DNA of 64,000 nt, from the NCBI GenBank assembly GCA_023205875.1, contig CP060757.1, forward strand, positions 496,001 through 560,000, read 5' to 3'. The notes beneath the pieces are model-generated. The model was not told the DNA's origin. It worked only from the letters and a program-made list of their open reading frames with translations, and searched no databases. Source of the DNA: Chloropicon primus (taxonomy: Eukaryota; Chlorophyta; Chloropicophyceae; Chloropicales; Chloropicaceae). How positions within the stretch are numbered: the stretch's first letter is position 1; each line of letters starts with the position of its first letter. Both the position numbers and the translations under genes were made by a program. This document shows, piece by piece, positions 18,050-26,470 of this stretch.

Positions 18050-19525
18050 TCAGATCTTTACCGAGTTCACCAGGAGCTCTGGATTCTCCTCGTATCCCAC
18101 CATGAGTTTGGCTTGCTCCAGGAGGTCGGCGTTCATGCGCTTCTCTGGCTCGGAGATCAGGACGTCGTCCACAATCATGCGCTGCTCCGCCTCCTTCATC
18201 TGCTTGGAGAGGAAGTGCCTGTTGTGCACGTTGTCCTCCCTTCTCCTCTGCTGCCTCCTAATCTCCTCCTGGTTCTCGTGCTCGTCCTTGAGCCTCACGG
18301 ACTCGAAGTACTTTTCGATTTCTCGCCTCTCCGCCAGCATGGCGGCTTCCTGCTCCCTCATTTGCCTCTCCCTGGTGCTCTTCACCTCCTCGATCATCTC
18401 CTCCCTTCGCTTCTTGTCGAACCTCTCGGCCTCGTCAAGCTCTCTCTCGTGCTGCTCTCTGATCTTCTGCAGCATGGCGTTCTCGGCGTCCTCCCTGGCT
18501 TTATTCATTTTCGTCACCTGCTCCCCAACAACCTCGGCCCTTCCTTGGGACTTCTCGTACATGGCCTGAAGGGCTGCCTCCCTGGCTCTGTCCTGGTCCT
18601 CAAGCATCTTCACGTAAGCCAACCGCATCTTCTCGTCCTCCTCCTTCTGCAAGATCTCCGCCTGGCTCTTGGCCTTCGCCCTCGACTCGTTGTCGGCGAT
18701 GAACGCCATCATCTCCTTCCTGAAGGTGACCTTCTTGTTGTGAGCGTTCATCTTGTCCTCCTCGAGCTTGGCCTTGACCTCCGCAATCTCCTTGGCCTCC
18801 TCGGCTCTTCTCCGCTCCTCTTCTTCCTTCTTGCGGGACCTGTGGGCCTGGACCTGGGCCTCCCGCTCCAGCTTGATCTGAGACAAGTAAAGGCGCTTCT
18901 TCTCCGCGCCCGCTGCTTCCTCGTGCTTGAACTTCTGCACCTCTTTCGCAACGCTCTCGGCCTCCACCTTCCTCGCCCGAGAGAGCTCCTCGTTGTAAGC
19001 ATCCTTCTCCTCCATTTGCACGTCGAGGTACTTCCTCTGCTCCTTGACGGACTTGAGCTTAGCGAGCTTCTCGGCCTTCACTTGGAGGGAGTACATGTCC
19101 TGTTCGAACTGGGCAATCTTGGCCCAGGCGCTCTTCTCCTTGGCGTTCTTCATCGCCACCGCCGTCTTCGAGGGCCTCTTCCCCTGGAACGCGCTCTGGT
19201 ATCCGTCAGGCGCATCGAAGAGGAGGGACTTGACCGTCTCCATCTTCTTGTTCCTCTTCTTGTTCTCTGCAGAGGCCACGACCCTCTTCATGCTCGTTGG
19301 AGTGCCCGCCTTCCTGGTGGACGGCTTCGTCTTGGTCGCCTTCAAGTCATCCGTGGAGCCTATCGTGCGGTTGCTCGTGCTCAGGAGAAGCTTCCTGTAT
19401 TGAGCAGGAGTGTGCTTCACCAGCATCTTGTTCTCCAGTCGGTCTTTCTCCTTCTCCTTCTCGAGAATGAGCTCCAAGCGCTCGCGCTTGCTCAGCTTTC
19501 CCGTGCTCCCAGCCTCTGAAACCAT
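18050..19525 (-). CDS. TPH-domain (trichohyalin/plectin-like) coiled-coil protein, probably ciliary
   Basis: One exon, 491 residues. From residue about 130 to 460 it is nearly unbroken charged helix (KKEEEERRRAEEAKEIAEVK, MLEDQDRAREAALQAMYEKS, FDKKRREEMIEEVKSTRERQ), the pattern of the TPH family that includes trichoplein and the microtubule-inner or inter-microtubule proteins CFAP45, CFAP53 and CFAP141 relatives. The N-terminal 120 residues are basic and Thr/Ser-rich. No membrane segment. I infer an axonemal or basal-body structural role; the exact member cannot be fixed by eye. A second gene of this type lies at 57373. Confidence 0.8.
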   Translation of the reverse strand: MVSEAGSTGKLSKRERLELILEKEKEKDRLENKMLVKHTPAQYRKLLLSTSNRTIGSTDDLKATKTKPSTRKAGTPTSMKRVVASAENKKRNKKMETVKSLLFDAPDGYQSAFQGKRPSKTAVAMKNAKEKSAWAKIAQFEQDMYSLQVKAEKLAKLKSVKEQRKYLDVQMEEKDAYNEELSRARKVEAESVAKEVQKFKHEEAAGAEKKRLYLSQIKLEREAQVQAHRSRKKEEEERRRAEEAKEIAEVKAKLEEDKMNAHNKKVTFRKEMMAFIADNESRAKAKSQAEILQKEEDEKMRLAYVKMLEDQDRAREAALQAMYEKSQGRAEVVGEQVTKMNKAREDAENAMLQKIREQHERELDEAERFDKKRREEMIEEVKSTRERQMREQEAAMLAERREIEKYFESVRLKDEHENQEEIRRQQRRREDNVHNRHFLSKQMKEAEQRMIVDDVLISEPEKRMNADLLEQAKLMVGYEENPELLVNSVKI

Positions 19526-20162
19526 CTCGAACCACCCAGATCCTCAACGGCAATTCAATTCCTTTCCCTAAGGCCGAACCTCAGCGTCTCTTCCAGGCCA
19601 ATTCCCCAAACCAAAAGCAACCTCGACAGCCTCTCCTCTCGACAGTTCAAGGCAAGGTCACACCACAAAACAACCACAAAGCCTTGTTGGGGGGTCTAAG
19701 CTCCTTCCACACGCAACAAAGAGCAAAGAGCCTCTCCTGTCCCAAGAAAGACAACCACTTCCAATGCAAGACAACACTTCCAAAGGCCCCAAGGTCCCAC
19801 CTTTCCGTCCAGAACCTCGCTCAAATCCTCTCTCTCTCTCCCTCTCTCTCTCTCTCTCTCGTTCCTCCGAATTTCTCCAATCCGTTGACCCCCTACTTTA
19901 CCCCCCAATGTGATCTGTACACCCAAAAAAGATGAATAAAATCCATTCGTTGAAAAGTCGGTGAATTTCCTTTTTTTTTCTTCTTCGCTCGAGTAGATTT
20001 CCCACCTTGAGCCTTTGCATCTCTTGAACTTTGCTTCTTTTTTTGACAAGCTCTCATCTCCTCATCTTGGACTGGAGAGACCAGCAGGGGGCCAAGGCCT
20101 GGACGAAAACGAAAACGAAACGAAACGAAAACGAACGCTGGGCTGGGGAAGGAGGCGGAGGG

Positions 20163-20204
20163 AACTCAACTCAACTCAACTCAACTCAACTCAACTCAAC
20201 TCAA
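20163..20204 (+). repeat. ACTCA pentanucleotide array
   Basis: Eight tandem copies of a five-base unit upstream of the 1088-residue coiled-coil gene. Confidence 0.9.
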
Positions 20205-20225
20205 GTCGGTGTTGTTTGTTGCCTC

Positions 20226-20266
20226 GCTTCTTCTTCTTCTTCTTCTTCTTCTTCTTCTTCTTCTTC
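20226..20266 (+). repeat. CTT trinucleotide array
   Basis: About 13 CTT units, 22 bp after the pentanucleotide array. Confidence 0.9.
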
Positions 20267-20538
20267 GGCAGCAGGAAGGAGGAAGGAGGTGCTGGGAGGA
20301 ACACCCTGAAGAGGGACCGTGGACGGCGAAGGGGAACGAAAACAGTTTTCTCTCAAAGGCGACCGCCTTGGAGGAAATTCTGGTAGAGGAAGCCGGTGGA
20401 AGGTCGACTGAAAGGTGCTGGGGTCCCGCAAGGTGGCTTTCTGGGGTCCAAGGCGGTCACATTTGGTGAAGAACGACGGAACATTCTCGTTTTGTTGGCC
20501 TCGAGTCGGTCCATGGATAGTACGACATTTGGTGAGAC

Positions 20539-23500
20539 ATGAGCGCCGATTACTTGAAGCGTCCTGGAACTGTCGCGCACGGTGAGAGGCCAGGGACGAC
20601 GTCCAAGCCGACGCGAGCGAGCCTGGACGCGCTTATGGAGGACAGGGCGGGAGCGAGCCCTTCCCCCGGCGAGGGCAGGAGGAAAAGCCTGAGCATTGAA
20701 GAAATGCTCGCTGGAGGGGGCACAGACTTCCCGGAGGTGGGGAAAACCTCGTCCACGGGCGAGAGGGGGTCCCCGTTGAAGACGAAGAAGTCGCAGGATT
20801 TTGGTGGCTTCCCTTCCTCGAGGAAGCTTCACACGAGCTCAGGAGCGTTCGCGACTCAGAGGTCGCAAGGAATGAGCCCGGAGCTCGGCAGCTCGATGCA
20901 CTCGGAGCGGCTGGGACTGTCCACGGCTTTCAGCCAGTCGACCACGAATCGAAGGGCGAAGACTGCGGGGAGTGTGACCTCGCCCAAGTCAAAACCAAAT
21001 CGAACGAGCAGGACAAGAGGGATGAATATGAACATGCTTTTCGACAGCCCGGACGTATCTTACCGCAAGGAGAGGGCAACGATGTCCACCGCAGGTGCGA
21101 GCAAGCGCGTCGGGACTGCTTTGGAAGGGAAAGGCATGAGCCTGGACTTCCTGTTGCCCAAGACGATGATCCCAGAGAAGCACGAAGTCGCAGAGCGCTG
21201 GCCGATCGTTCCAAATTTGCTCAGGGCGAGAAACCTCTCCTCCTTCAAGTCCCTCAAGGACGAGGGCGTCTATTACGATGCCGAGAACAAGCAGTGGTGC
21301 AAAACTGTCTTCCCGTCATGGCAGCCGGGATCGAGGGCTGACGCCATGATGCTTCGGAAGTGGGCGAACGAAGCGATAGAAAGCTTCAACATGAGTACCC
21401 CGAAATCAAACGTCCTGGAGGATATGAAAAGAGCTCAAAAGATTCTCTCCACGGCGTTTCACGAGCTGACCAGGCAGGTCCTCATCAGCTGCAGGGAAAG
21501 GGGCGAGCTAATGGCGGAGCTATGGAACTCTCAGACCGTGCTATTCGCGAGGGCCATGGAGATATCCGAATTGGAGCTCAACCGGACGCACCTCAAGCTT
21601 GAAGAGGCTGAGAACAAGGTGGAGGAAGCCAAGCAGGCTGCTTTGGACGAGAAAATCAACCAGGTTCTCAAGAGCAGGCAAATCGCGGACGAGAACGAGT
21701 CGATGAAGAAGGAGCTCAAGGAACTCAGGAGGAAAGTCGATCGGCGGGTCGTGGAATCCAGCAACAGCCCTGATGCATCTATTACCTCTGTTGCGAGGCG
21801 AAGGTCCAGGTTTGCGTCCCAGAAGATGGAAGTCCAACGCGTCGCTGCGAGCAGGGAGCCACAAAAGGAAGACGCGGACCACGCTGAGGACGAAGCCAGC
21901 AAGATCGCGAGGGCGAAGAGAGCGAAGGGCGGGAGGAGGGCGTCCACTCGCACGTCCATAGTATTGCACAAGCTTGATGAGAAGGCGGACCTCATAGCCA
22001 ACTTCCAGAAGAGAGAGGACAGCCTTGCCGAAGAGAACACGATGTTGAGGGAGATGCTTGCCTCGGTCAAATCCGAGTTTGTGGATCTGCAGAGAGAACT
22101 GATTCGGTTGGAGCAGGTCGAGTTCAACGTCTTGGAGCTCACAGGACGCGCCGAGTACGCAGAGAGCAGGTTCGAGGATATCTCTGACCAGATGAGGTCC
22201 ATGACGCCAAGGCCAGAAAGGAACTTCGGAGCTGTGGGCGTTGACAGCGACGAGATTGATACCCAGGACCTGATGGATATCCTGAACGATGCGCTGGACG
22301 AGCCCAAGTACAGGGACATGCCTGCGGAGTCTCTCACGAGCATGCTTTTGGGTCAGACAGACAACGGCGTCCCTCTGCAACCTTACATGTCCTTTAGGGG
22401 TTGCCTCGAGCCGATCGTGTCGTCCTCCGCGAACAAGATGTCCCGCAAGAAGTTGGAGGACGCTCTCAAGTGTGGAGACATCCAGAACCTGGAGGATGTC
22501 TGCCCGCACGAGGTGATCCTTCTGATGCAGCGTGCGCTGAGAGACAAATTCGAGGTCGTGAGCTTCTGCAACTTCTTGTGCGGCATCGATGCGTGCAGCA
22601 ACCCAATAGACCCTGATTACTTCGGCAGCATTTCTCACATGGGGGTCCCAAGGCACGAGCTCCTGTCGATGATCAAGAACGGAAGCATGCCAACCGCGGA
22701 GCGCGTCAACGTTCTGAACGAGGACAAGAGGAAGATGAGGAGGGAGATCCAAGATGCGAAGGACACCTTGAACCGGTTCATGCAGACGGAGCAAAGGAAA
22801 GAGATGGCCAGGAAGAAGAGAGAGCAGCAGCAGAGGAAGATGAAGCCAATCGACTTGTTCCTGGCGGACTTGGAGTCGAGCGACCTGTCAAAGTACAAGA
22901 GCTTCATTGGGTTGGGCAATGGGTCTGACGTCCCAAGCTTCCTCAGGTTCCATGGCAAGGTCCCTGTGAAGAAGATGAGCAAGAGGGAGACGGAAAAGAT
23001 GACCAAGGAGATCTGGAAGGCCAAGTTGGAATGGGAAGCGAAGACCGGGGACCAGTTCTACCTGATCGATTTCGTGTACATCTATCTCAAGGACGCCGTC
23101 GGCATTCAGTCCTCGATCGCCATGGAGGGCTACAACTTTGTGTTCTCGCTGAAGAAGCACTCTTACGATGTGGACTGCGAGCTGTTTTTGAAGATTCTCA
23201 CGGGAGAGGTCATGGAGGAGGTTTACCTCGAGCAGCTGGAGCTGCAGACTGGCATCGAGAAGCTCATGGTGACCCTGGACAGGGTATCGAACAAGAAGGA
23301 GACGGGGTTCGTGGACAAAACTGAGCTGAAGAGCGCGCTCCTGTCTTACTTCTGCGTGGGGCAGCCCAACGGCAAGCAGACCACCAGGTTCGAGGAGCTC
23401 CTGGAGAAGCTGAACACGGAGCAGCCCCTGGCCAAGGTCGACTACAAGAAGCTGCTCAAGGAGGACGAGGACTTCAACCAGGGCCCTTTCATGGAGTGCG

Positions 23501-23805
23501 CGAGGGAGCAGATGCTCGTCGAGAGGATCGAGTACTTCAAGGAGCTGGAGAACTTGATCTACGAGGAGACGGGCTTCGACGAGAAGTGCGACGAGGAGCA
23601 GGTGAGGAGCGCCCTGCAGAACCTCAACCCGGACCTGTCCAAGCTGGAGCTGCGAAAGAAGCTCCAATCGTGCTTCCCCAAGGGCGTCGAGGTCACGACG
23701 GTGGCCCTGGCCCTCGCCACGCTCAAGAGGGGGGCCACGAAGATCTCCGCGACCAGGGGGGGGAAGAAGGGCAAGCGGAATGCGAGGGCGTCCATCATCG
23801 GATGA
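20539..23805 (+). CDS. Large coiled-coil protein with EF-hand-like C-terminal half
   Basis: One exon, 1088 residues, the longest gene in the window. Residues 1-200 are Ser/Arg-rich and disordered. Residues about 330-400 and 490-560 are coiled coil (LNRTHLKLEEAENKVEEAKQ, DSLAEENTMLREMLASVKSE). Residues about 580-1070 are helical modules with helix-loop-helix repeats (VDKTELKSALLSYF, CDEEQVRSALQNLNPDLSKL) that resemble degenerate EF-hands without a full set of calcium ligands. The tail is Lys/Arg/Gly-rich (KKGKRNARASIIG). I do not recognise the family; a cytoskeletal or ciliary scaffold is the best guess given the neighbouring genes. TGTAA at 23859. Confidence 0.85.
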   Translation: MSADYLKRPGTVAHGERPGTTSKPTRASLDALMEDRAGASPSPGEGRRKSLSIEEMLAGGGTDFPEVGKTSSTGERGSPLKTKKSQDFGGFPSSRKLHTSSGAFATQRSQGMSPELGSSMHSERLGLSTAFSQSTTNRRAKTAGSVTSPKSKPNRTSRTRGMNMNMLFDSPDVSYRKERATMSTAGASKRVGTALEGKGMSLDFLLPKTMIPEKHEVAERWPIVPNLLRARNLSSFKSLKDEGVYYDAENKQWCKTVFPSWQPGSRADAMMLRKWANEAIESFNMSTPKSNVLEDMKRAQKILSTAFHELTRQVLISCRERGELMAELWNSQTVLFARAMEISELELNRTHLKLEEAENKVEEAKQAALDEKINQVLKSRQIADENESMKKELKELRRKVDRRVVESSNSPDASITSVARRRSRFASQKMEVQRVAASREPQKEDADHAEDEASKIARAKRAKGGRRASTRTSIVLHKLDEKADLIANFQKREDSLAEENTMLREMLASVKSEFVDLQRELIRLEQVEFNVLELTGRAEYAESRFEDISDQMRSMTPRPERNFGAVGVDSDEIDTQDLMDILNDALDEPKYRDMPAESLTSMLLGQTDNGVPLQPYMSFRGCLEPIVSSSANKMSRKKLEDALKCGDIQNLEDVCPHEVILLMQRALRDKFEVVSFCNFLCGIDACSNPIDPDYFGSISHMGVPRHELLSMIKNGSMPTAERVNVLNEDKRKMRREIQDAKDTLNRFMQTEQRKEMARKKREQQQRKMKPIDLFLADLESSDLSKYKSFIGLGNGSDVPSFLRFHGKVPVKKMSKRETEKMTKEIWKAKLEWEAKTGDQFYLIDFVYIYLKDAVGIQSSIAMEGYNFVFSLKKHSYDVDCELFLKILTGEVMEEVYLEQLELQTGIEKLMVTLDRVSNKKETGFVDKTELKSALLSYFCVGQPNGKQTTRFEELLEKLNTEQPLAKVDYKKLLKEDEDFNQGPFMECAREQMLVERIEYFKELENLIYEETGFDEKCDEEQVRSALQNLNPDLSKLELRKKLQSCFPKGVEVTTVALALATLKRGATKISATRGGKKGKRNARASIIG

Positions 23806-23933
23806 GTAAAAGTAAAGCTGCTTTACAAACAACAGCCCGCATGCGTGTTTTTTTTTAATGTAAACCAACAACGACAACGACGACGAGTGAAAAGTTGCTC
23901 ATCGCGGAGAACCCGCCACCACCACCGCCCTTT

Positions 23934-24266
23934 TCAACTCCCCTTTCCCTTTTCACCGCCACCGCCCTCGCTGGAGAGCGCGGCCAACGACGACGCGACC
24001 CGGTCTCTCAGCTCGATGCAGTCCGCGATCGAAATCCAGGTCTCCACCACGGGAAGCGGCTCGATCGCGACAGCTCTCGCGCCCACGACATTCTCCGCGT
24101 AGTACCTCTGCAGGTACTCCCGGAGTCTCTCGCTACGCTCCCTCGACCCGTACCCGCCATACGTCGCGGCCTTGGTCGCAACCCCGCCGCCTCCCCTCCT
24201 CCCGACGGCACTCGCGGGCCCCACCCTCTTCTCGAACCCGAACGTCTTGTACGCGTACGTCGCCAT
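23934..24266 (-). CDS. Small hypothetical protein
   Basis: One exon, 110 residues, tail to tail with the large coiled-coil gene and divergent from the RMDN-like gene 249 bp away. The N-terminus is Gly/Arg-rich; residues about 42-95 (RSERLREYLQRYYAENVVGA, IEPLPVVETWISIADCIEL) look like two helices flanking a short strand. Codon use fits the host. No family recognised. It could also be noncoding, but position, codon use and the clean start make a gene more likely. Confidence 0.5.
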   Translation of the reverse strand: MATYAYKTFGFEKRVGPASAVGRRGGGGVATKAATYGGYGSRERSERLREYLQRYYAENVVGARAVAIEPLPVVETWISIADCIELRDRVASSLAALSSEGGGGEKGKGS

Positions 24267-24515
24267 CGTCGTCGTCCGTGGCTGTCTCGTTCCCCCTCTG
24301 AGGTGAGGTCACACTCCCATCGATTTTGAAATTGATGTGCCAGTCCGCCGTTACTCGATTACACTTATTATTAGCCCAGCCGTTACAAATCGATTTTCGT
24401 AAATCACGAGGTGCTTGATGGAGGGCGTCGTCATTGAGTCGTCGGTCGTCGTGACACAAGCGGCTGAGTAGTTAGTTCCCCTTCCTTTTGCCGTCGGTTT
24501 GAGAGGGGGACATTG

Positions 24516-25712
24516 ATGGTGATGGGAGAGAGCAAGGATAAGGTCTGGCTGCAAACAATCGTCCCGACATCACTCGGCTTTGTCCTGGTGAACCGCACCC
24601 CGGCTTACTGGTCATTCATTTGGGAGAACCCCGGCGCCTCGGAAGACGTGTCGTGTGAGAAGGAAAGGGAACGGGTCTTGAGGTTGCTTTCGCTGCCCCT
24701 GCTTGCGCTCGCCTACTTGGTGTCGCTCCTGCTGCTGTACCTGAGGGACTCGAGTCTCGAGGAGAAGAAGACGACGAAGACGAAGAGCTACGAGGCGTTG
24801 CGAGGCACGATGCCGCCCCAAGCGAAGACCCTGACACTCGACGGGCGGGAGCCCGTGAGCGTGAGCATCGCGCTCAAGCCGAGGCCGCCGACCGCGGCCC
24901 CCGGGGGCGCGGCCTTCGGCGACCTCGTGAAGGCGGCCGCCCGGGCCGAGAGGGACCTCAACGTCCGGGAGGCGTTGGCGCTGTACGAGAGGGCGCTGGT
25001 GGCGAACCCCTCGGACAGGGAGACCATGCTGCAGGCGTGCAAGGTGAGGTGCGACTTGGGCTTCCTCATCTTCGACGTGATCCACGACGGGCCCATGAAG
25101 CAGTTCTTCACCTGCCGCGAGGAGGAGACGGAGGAGGCGGCGACGGCCCTGGTGAGGCAGGCCCTGGAGGGCGCCCGGCAGCTCACGGAGCAGCACGAAG
25201 ACGACTACAAAGCGTTCACCCTGCTTGCCCTGTGCATCGGGAGGTCGATCCTGCTGGAGTCCCAGAACAAGGCCAAGGTCCGGATGGCGGGGGAGATGCA
25301 CGACGCCGCGCAGCGGGCCGTGGCCCTCAATCCCAAGGACGACGCCGCCCACTTCATGCTGGCCCGGTGGAACAACGACATCGCGAGCCTTCCCAGGGTG
25401 CTGAAGACCTTGGTCAGGTTCATTTACGGGTCCTCGCTCAGGGGCTCCTTCCAGAACGCGGTGCAGTCCTCCCTGACAGCCATCGAGCTCAATCCAACGA
25501 ACCTCGTCAACAAGGTCGAGTTGGGGAGGGCGTACACCGGTCTCGGTGACCTCGCGAGGGCCAAGGCCGTGTACGAGGACGTCCTGGGCCTGCAAGTCGT
25601 GGACGTGAACTCTGCCCTCTACAAGCAGATCGCGTTGGACGACATCGAGAGGATGGACCAGGGCAAGCCCGTCGGCAGCCTCGCCAGGCCGTGGTGGGCC
25701 ATCGGTGGATAA
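24516..25712 (+). CDS. RMDN-like TPR protein with membrane anchor
   Basis: One exon, 398 residues. A membrane segment lies at about 55-78 (LLSLPLLALAYLVSLLLLYL). Residues about 130-390 match regulators of microtubule dynamics (RMDN/FAM82): HFMLARWNNDIASLPRVLKT, SSLTAIELNPTNLVNKVELG, ALYKQIALDDIERMDQ, a TPR-like superhelix. In animals RMDN3/PTPIP51 tethers ER to mitochondria and RMDN1 binds microtubules. ATGs at 24516 and 24522 are both possible; the region before the membrane segment is not conserved in the family. TGTAA at 25745. Confidence 0.8.
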   Translation: MVMGESKDKVWLQTIVPTSLGFVLVNRTPAYWSFIWENPGASEDVSCEKERERVLRLLSLPLLALAYLVSLLLLYLRDSSLEEKKTTKTKSYEALRGTMPPQAKTLTLDGREPVSVSIALKPRPPTAAPGGAAFGDLVKAAARAERDLNVREALALYERALVANPSDRETMLQACKVRCDLGFLIFDVIHDGPMKQFFTCREEETEEAATALVRQALEGARQLTEQHEDDYKAFTLLALCIGRSILLESQNKAKVRMAGEMHDAAQRAVALNPKDDAAHFMLARWNNDIASLPRVLKTLVRFIYGSSLRGSFQNAVQSSLTAIELNPTNLVNKVELGRAYTGLGDLARAKAVYEDVLGLQVVDVNSALYKQIALDDIERMDQGKPVGSLARPWWAIGG

Positions 25713-25724
25713 ACCTTATCGCTA

Positions 25725-26290
25725 TTATTTCAAGAGTCTTTGCATGTAAACAAGGGAATCTAACACAACGCACCACGAGGAGTCTCCGAGCGGAGCTGAA
25801 CACACACTCTCTCTAACCCCTCGCCATGAAACGAATTCTGGGTCCCTGCTGCTGTTCTTCTCCTTCTCCTTCTCGCTCTGGGTGGTCACGTCCGCCATGA
25901 ACTTCGCGCTCTCCGGGTTGTCGAGCCTATACACGAGCATGTGCATGTAGGGCGAGGTCCACGTTCAGCCATCTCTGTAGCCCAGGTTGCAGTGGGGGAG
26001 GCGGAGGCTGAGGGTCAAGGTCGTGCGGCCCAACGACGAGTGGATTGACAAGCAGAGGCTGGTGCCTCCGGCCGTAAGGTCCGTGGTCAAGGGGGTGGAC
26101 AGAGTCTTTCATAGCATCTTCGGAGGGTAGTGGGCAGGGGTCCACGCTGTGTATTGTATGGATCAATCATGATCGCCAGTTCACTAGGGGCTCCATCGGC
26201 GAGCCGTGGACCATGGCGATGGCGTGCAGCACGAGCCACCTCTCCGCGCCGTGGAGGGAGGGGAAGCAAAGGTGGACTCTCCCGAGCCTG
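25725..26290 (-). pseudogene. Possible gene relic(s)
   Basis: This stretch has host-like codon patches without a complete gene. On the minus strand 25950-25800 reads TWTSPYMHMLVYRLDNPESA and onward in a plausible protein style, preceded by other open patches up to 26290 (RVHLCFPSLHGAERWLVLHA). On the plus strand 25986-26130 reads RLRVKVVRPNDEWIDKQRLV to a stop. No start, domain or continuous frame ties them together. I read it as decayed host coding sequence next to the foreign-looking gene at 26471; ordinary noncoding sequence is the alternative. Confidence 0.3.
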
Positions 26291-26470
26291 AGAAAATAAG
26301 AGCGGCAACAAAAGGGGAGTTTATAAATACTACAAAAGCTGTGTTTTTTCCAAAAGTGATCCCATGGCTTTTGGCGGGAATTTTGAAAAATCGTGGGAGG
26401 AGAAGCGAACCGAAAAACTAAAAGTAACGGACGGGCGTCGAGGCCGAGGGACAGAAGACGGAGCGAGACC
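26291..26470 (+). promoter_or_regulatory. Likely promoter of the PD-(D/E)XK-like gene: TATA box and E2F-like site
   Basis: TATAAATA lies at 26322-26329, about 145 bp before the start codon; most host genes here lack such a box. TTTTGGCGGGAA at 26369-26380 fits the E2F consensus and recurs exactly at 60408-60419. The stretch is more AT-rich than its surroundings. Confidence 0.5.

Larger units (their letters stand above)
19526..20538. other. 1-kb divergent intergenic region rich in simple repeats
   Basis: Between the TPH gene and the 1088-residue coiled-coil gene. It holds a CT run (19829-19861), an ACTCA pentamer array (20163-20204), and a CTT array (20226-20266). The reverse complement of 19820-19830 is GAGGATTTGAG, the core of the motif seen at 33562 and 47971. 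No RNA gene recognised. Confidence 0.6.
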
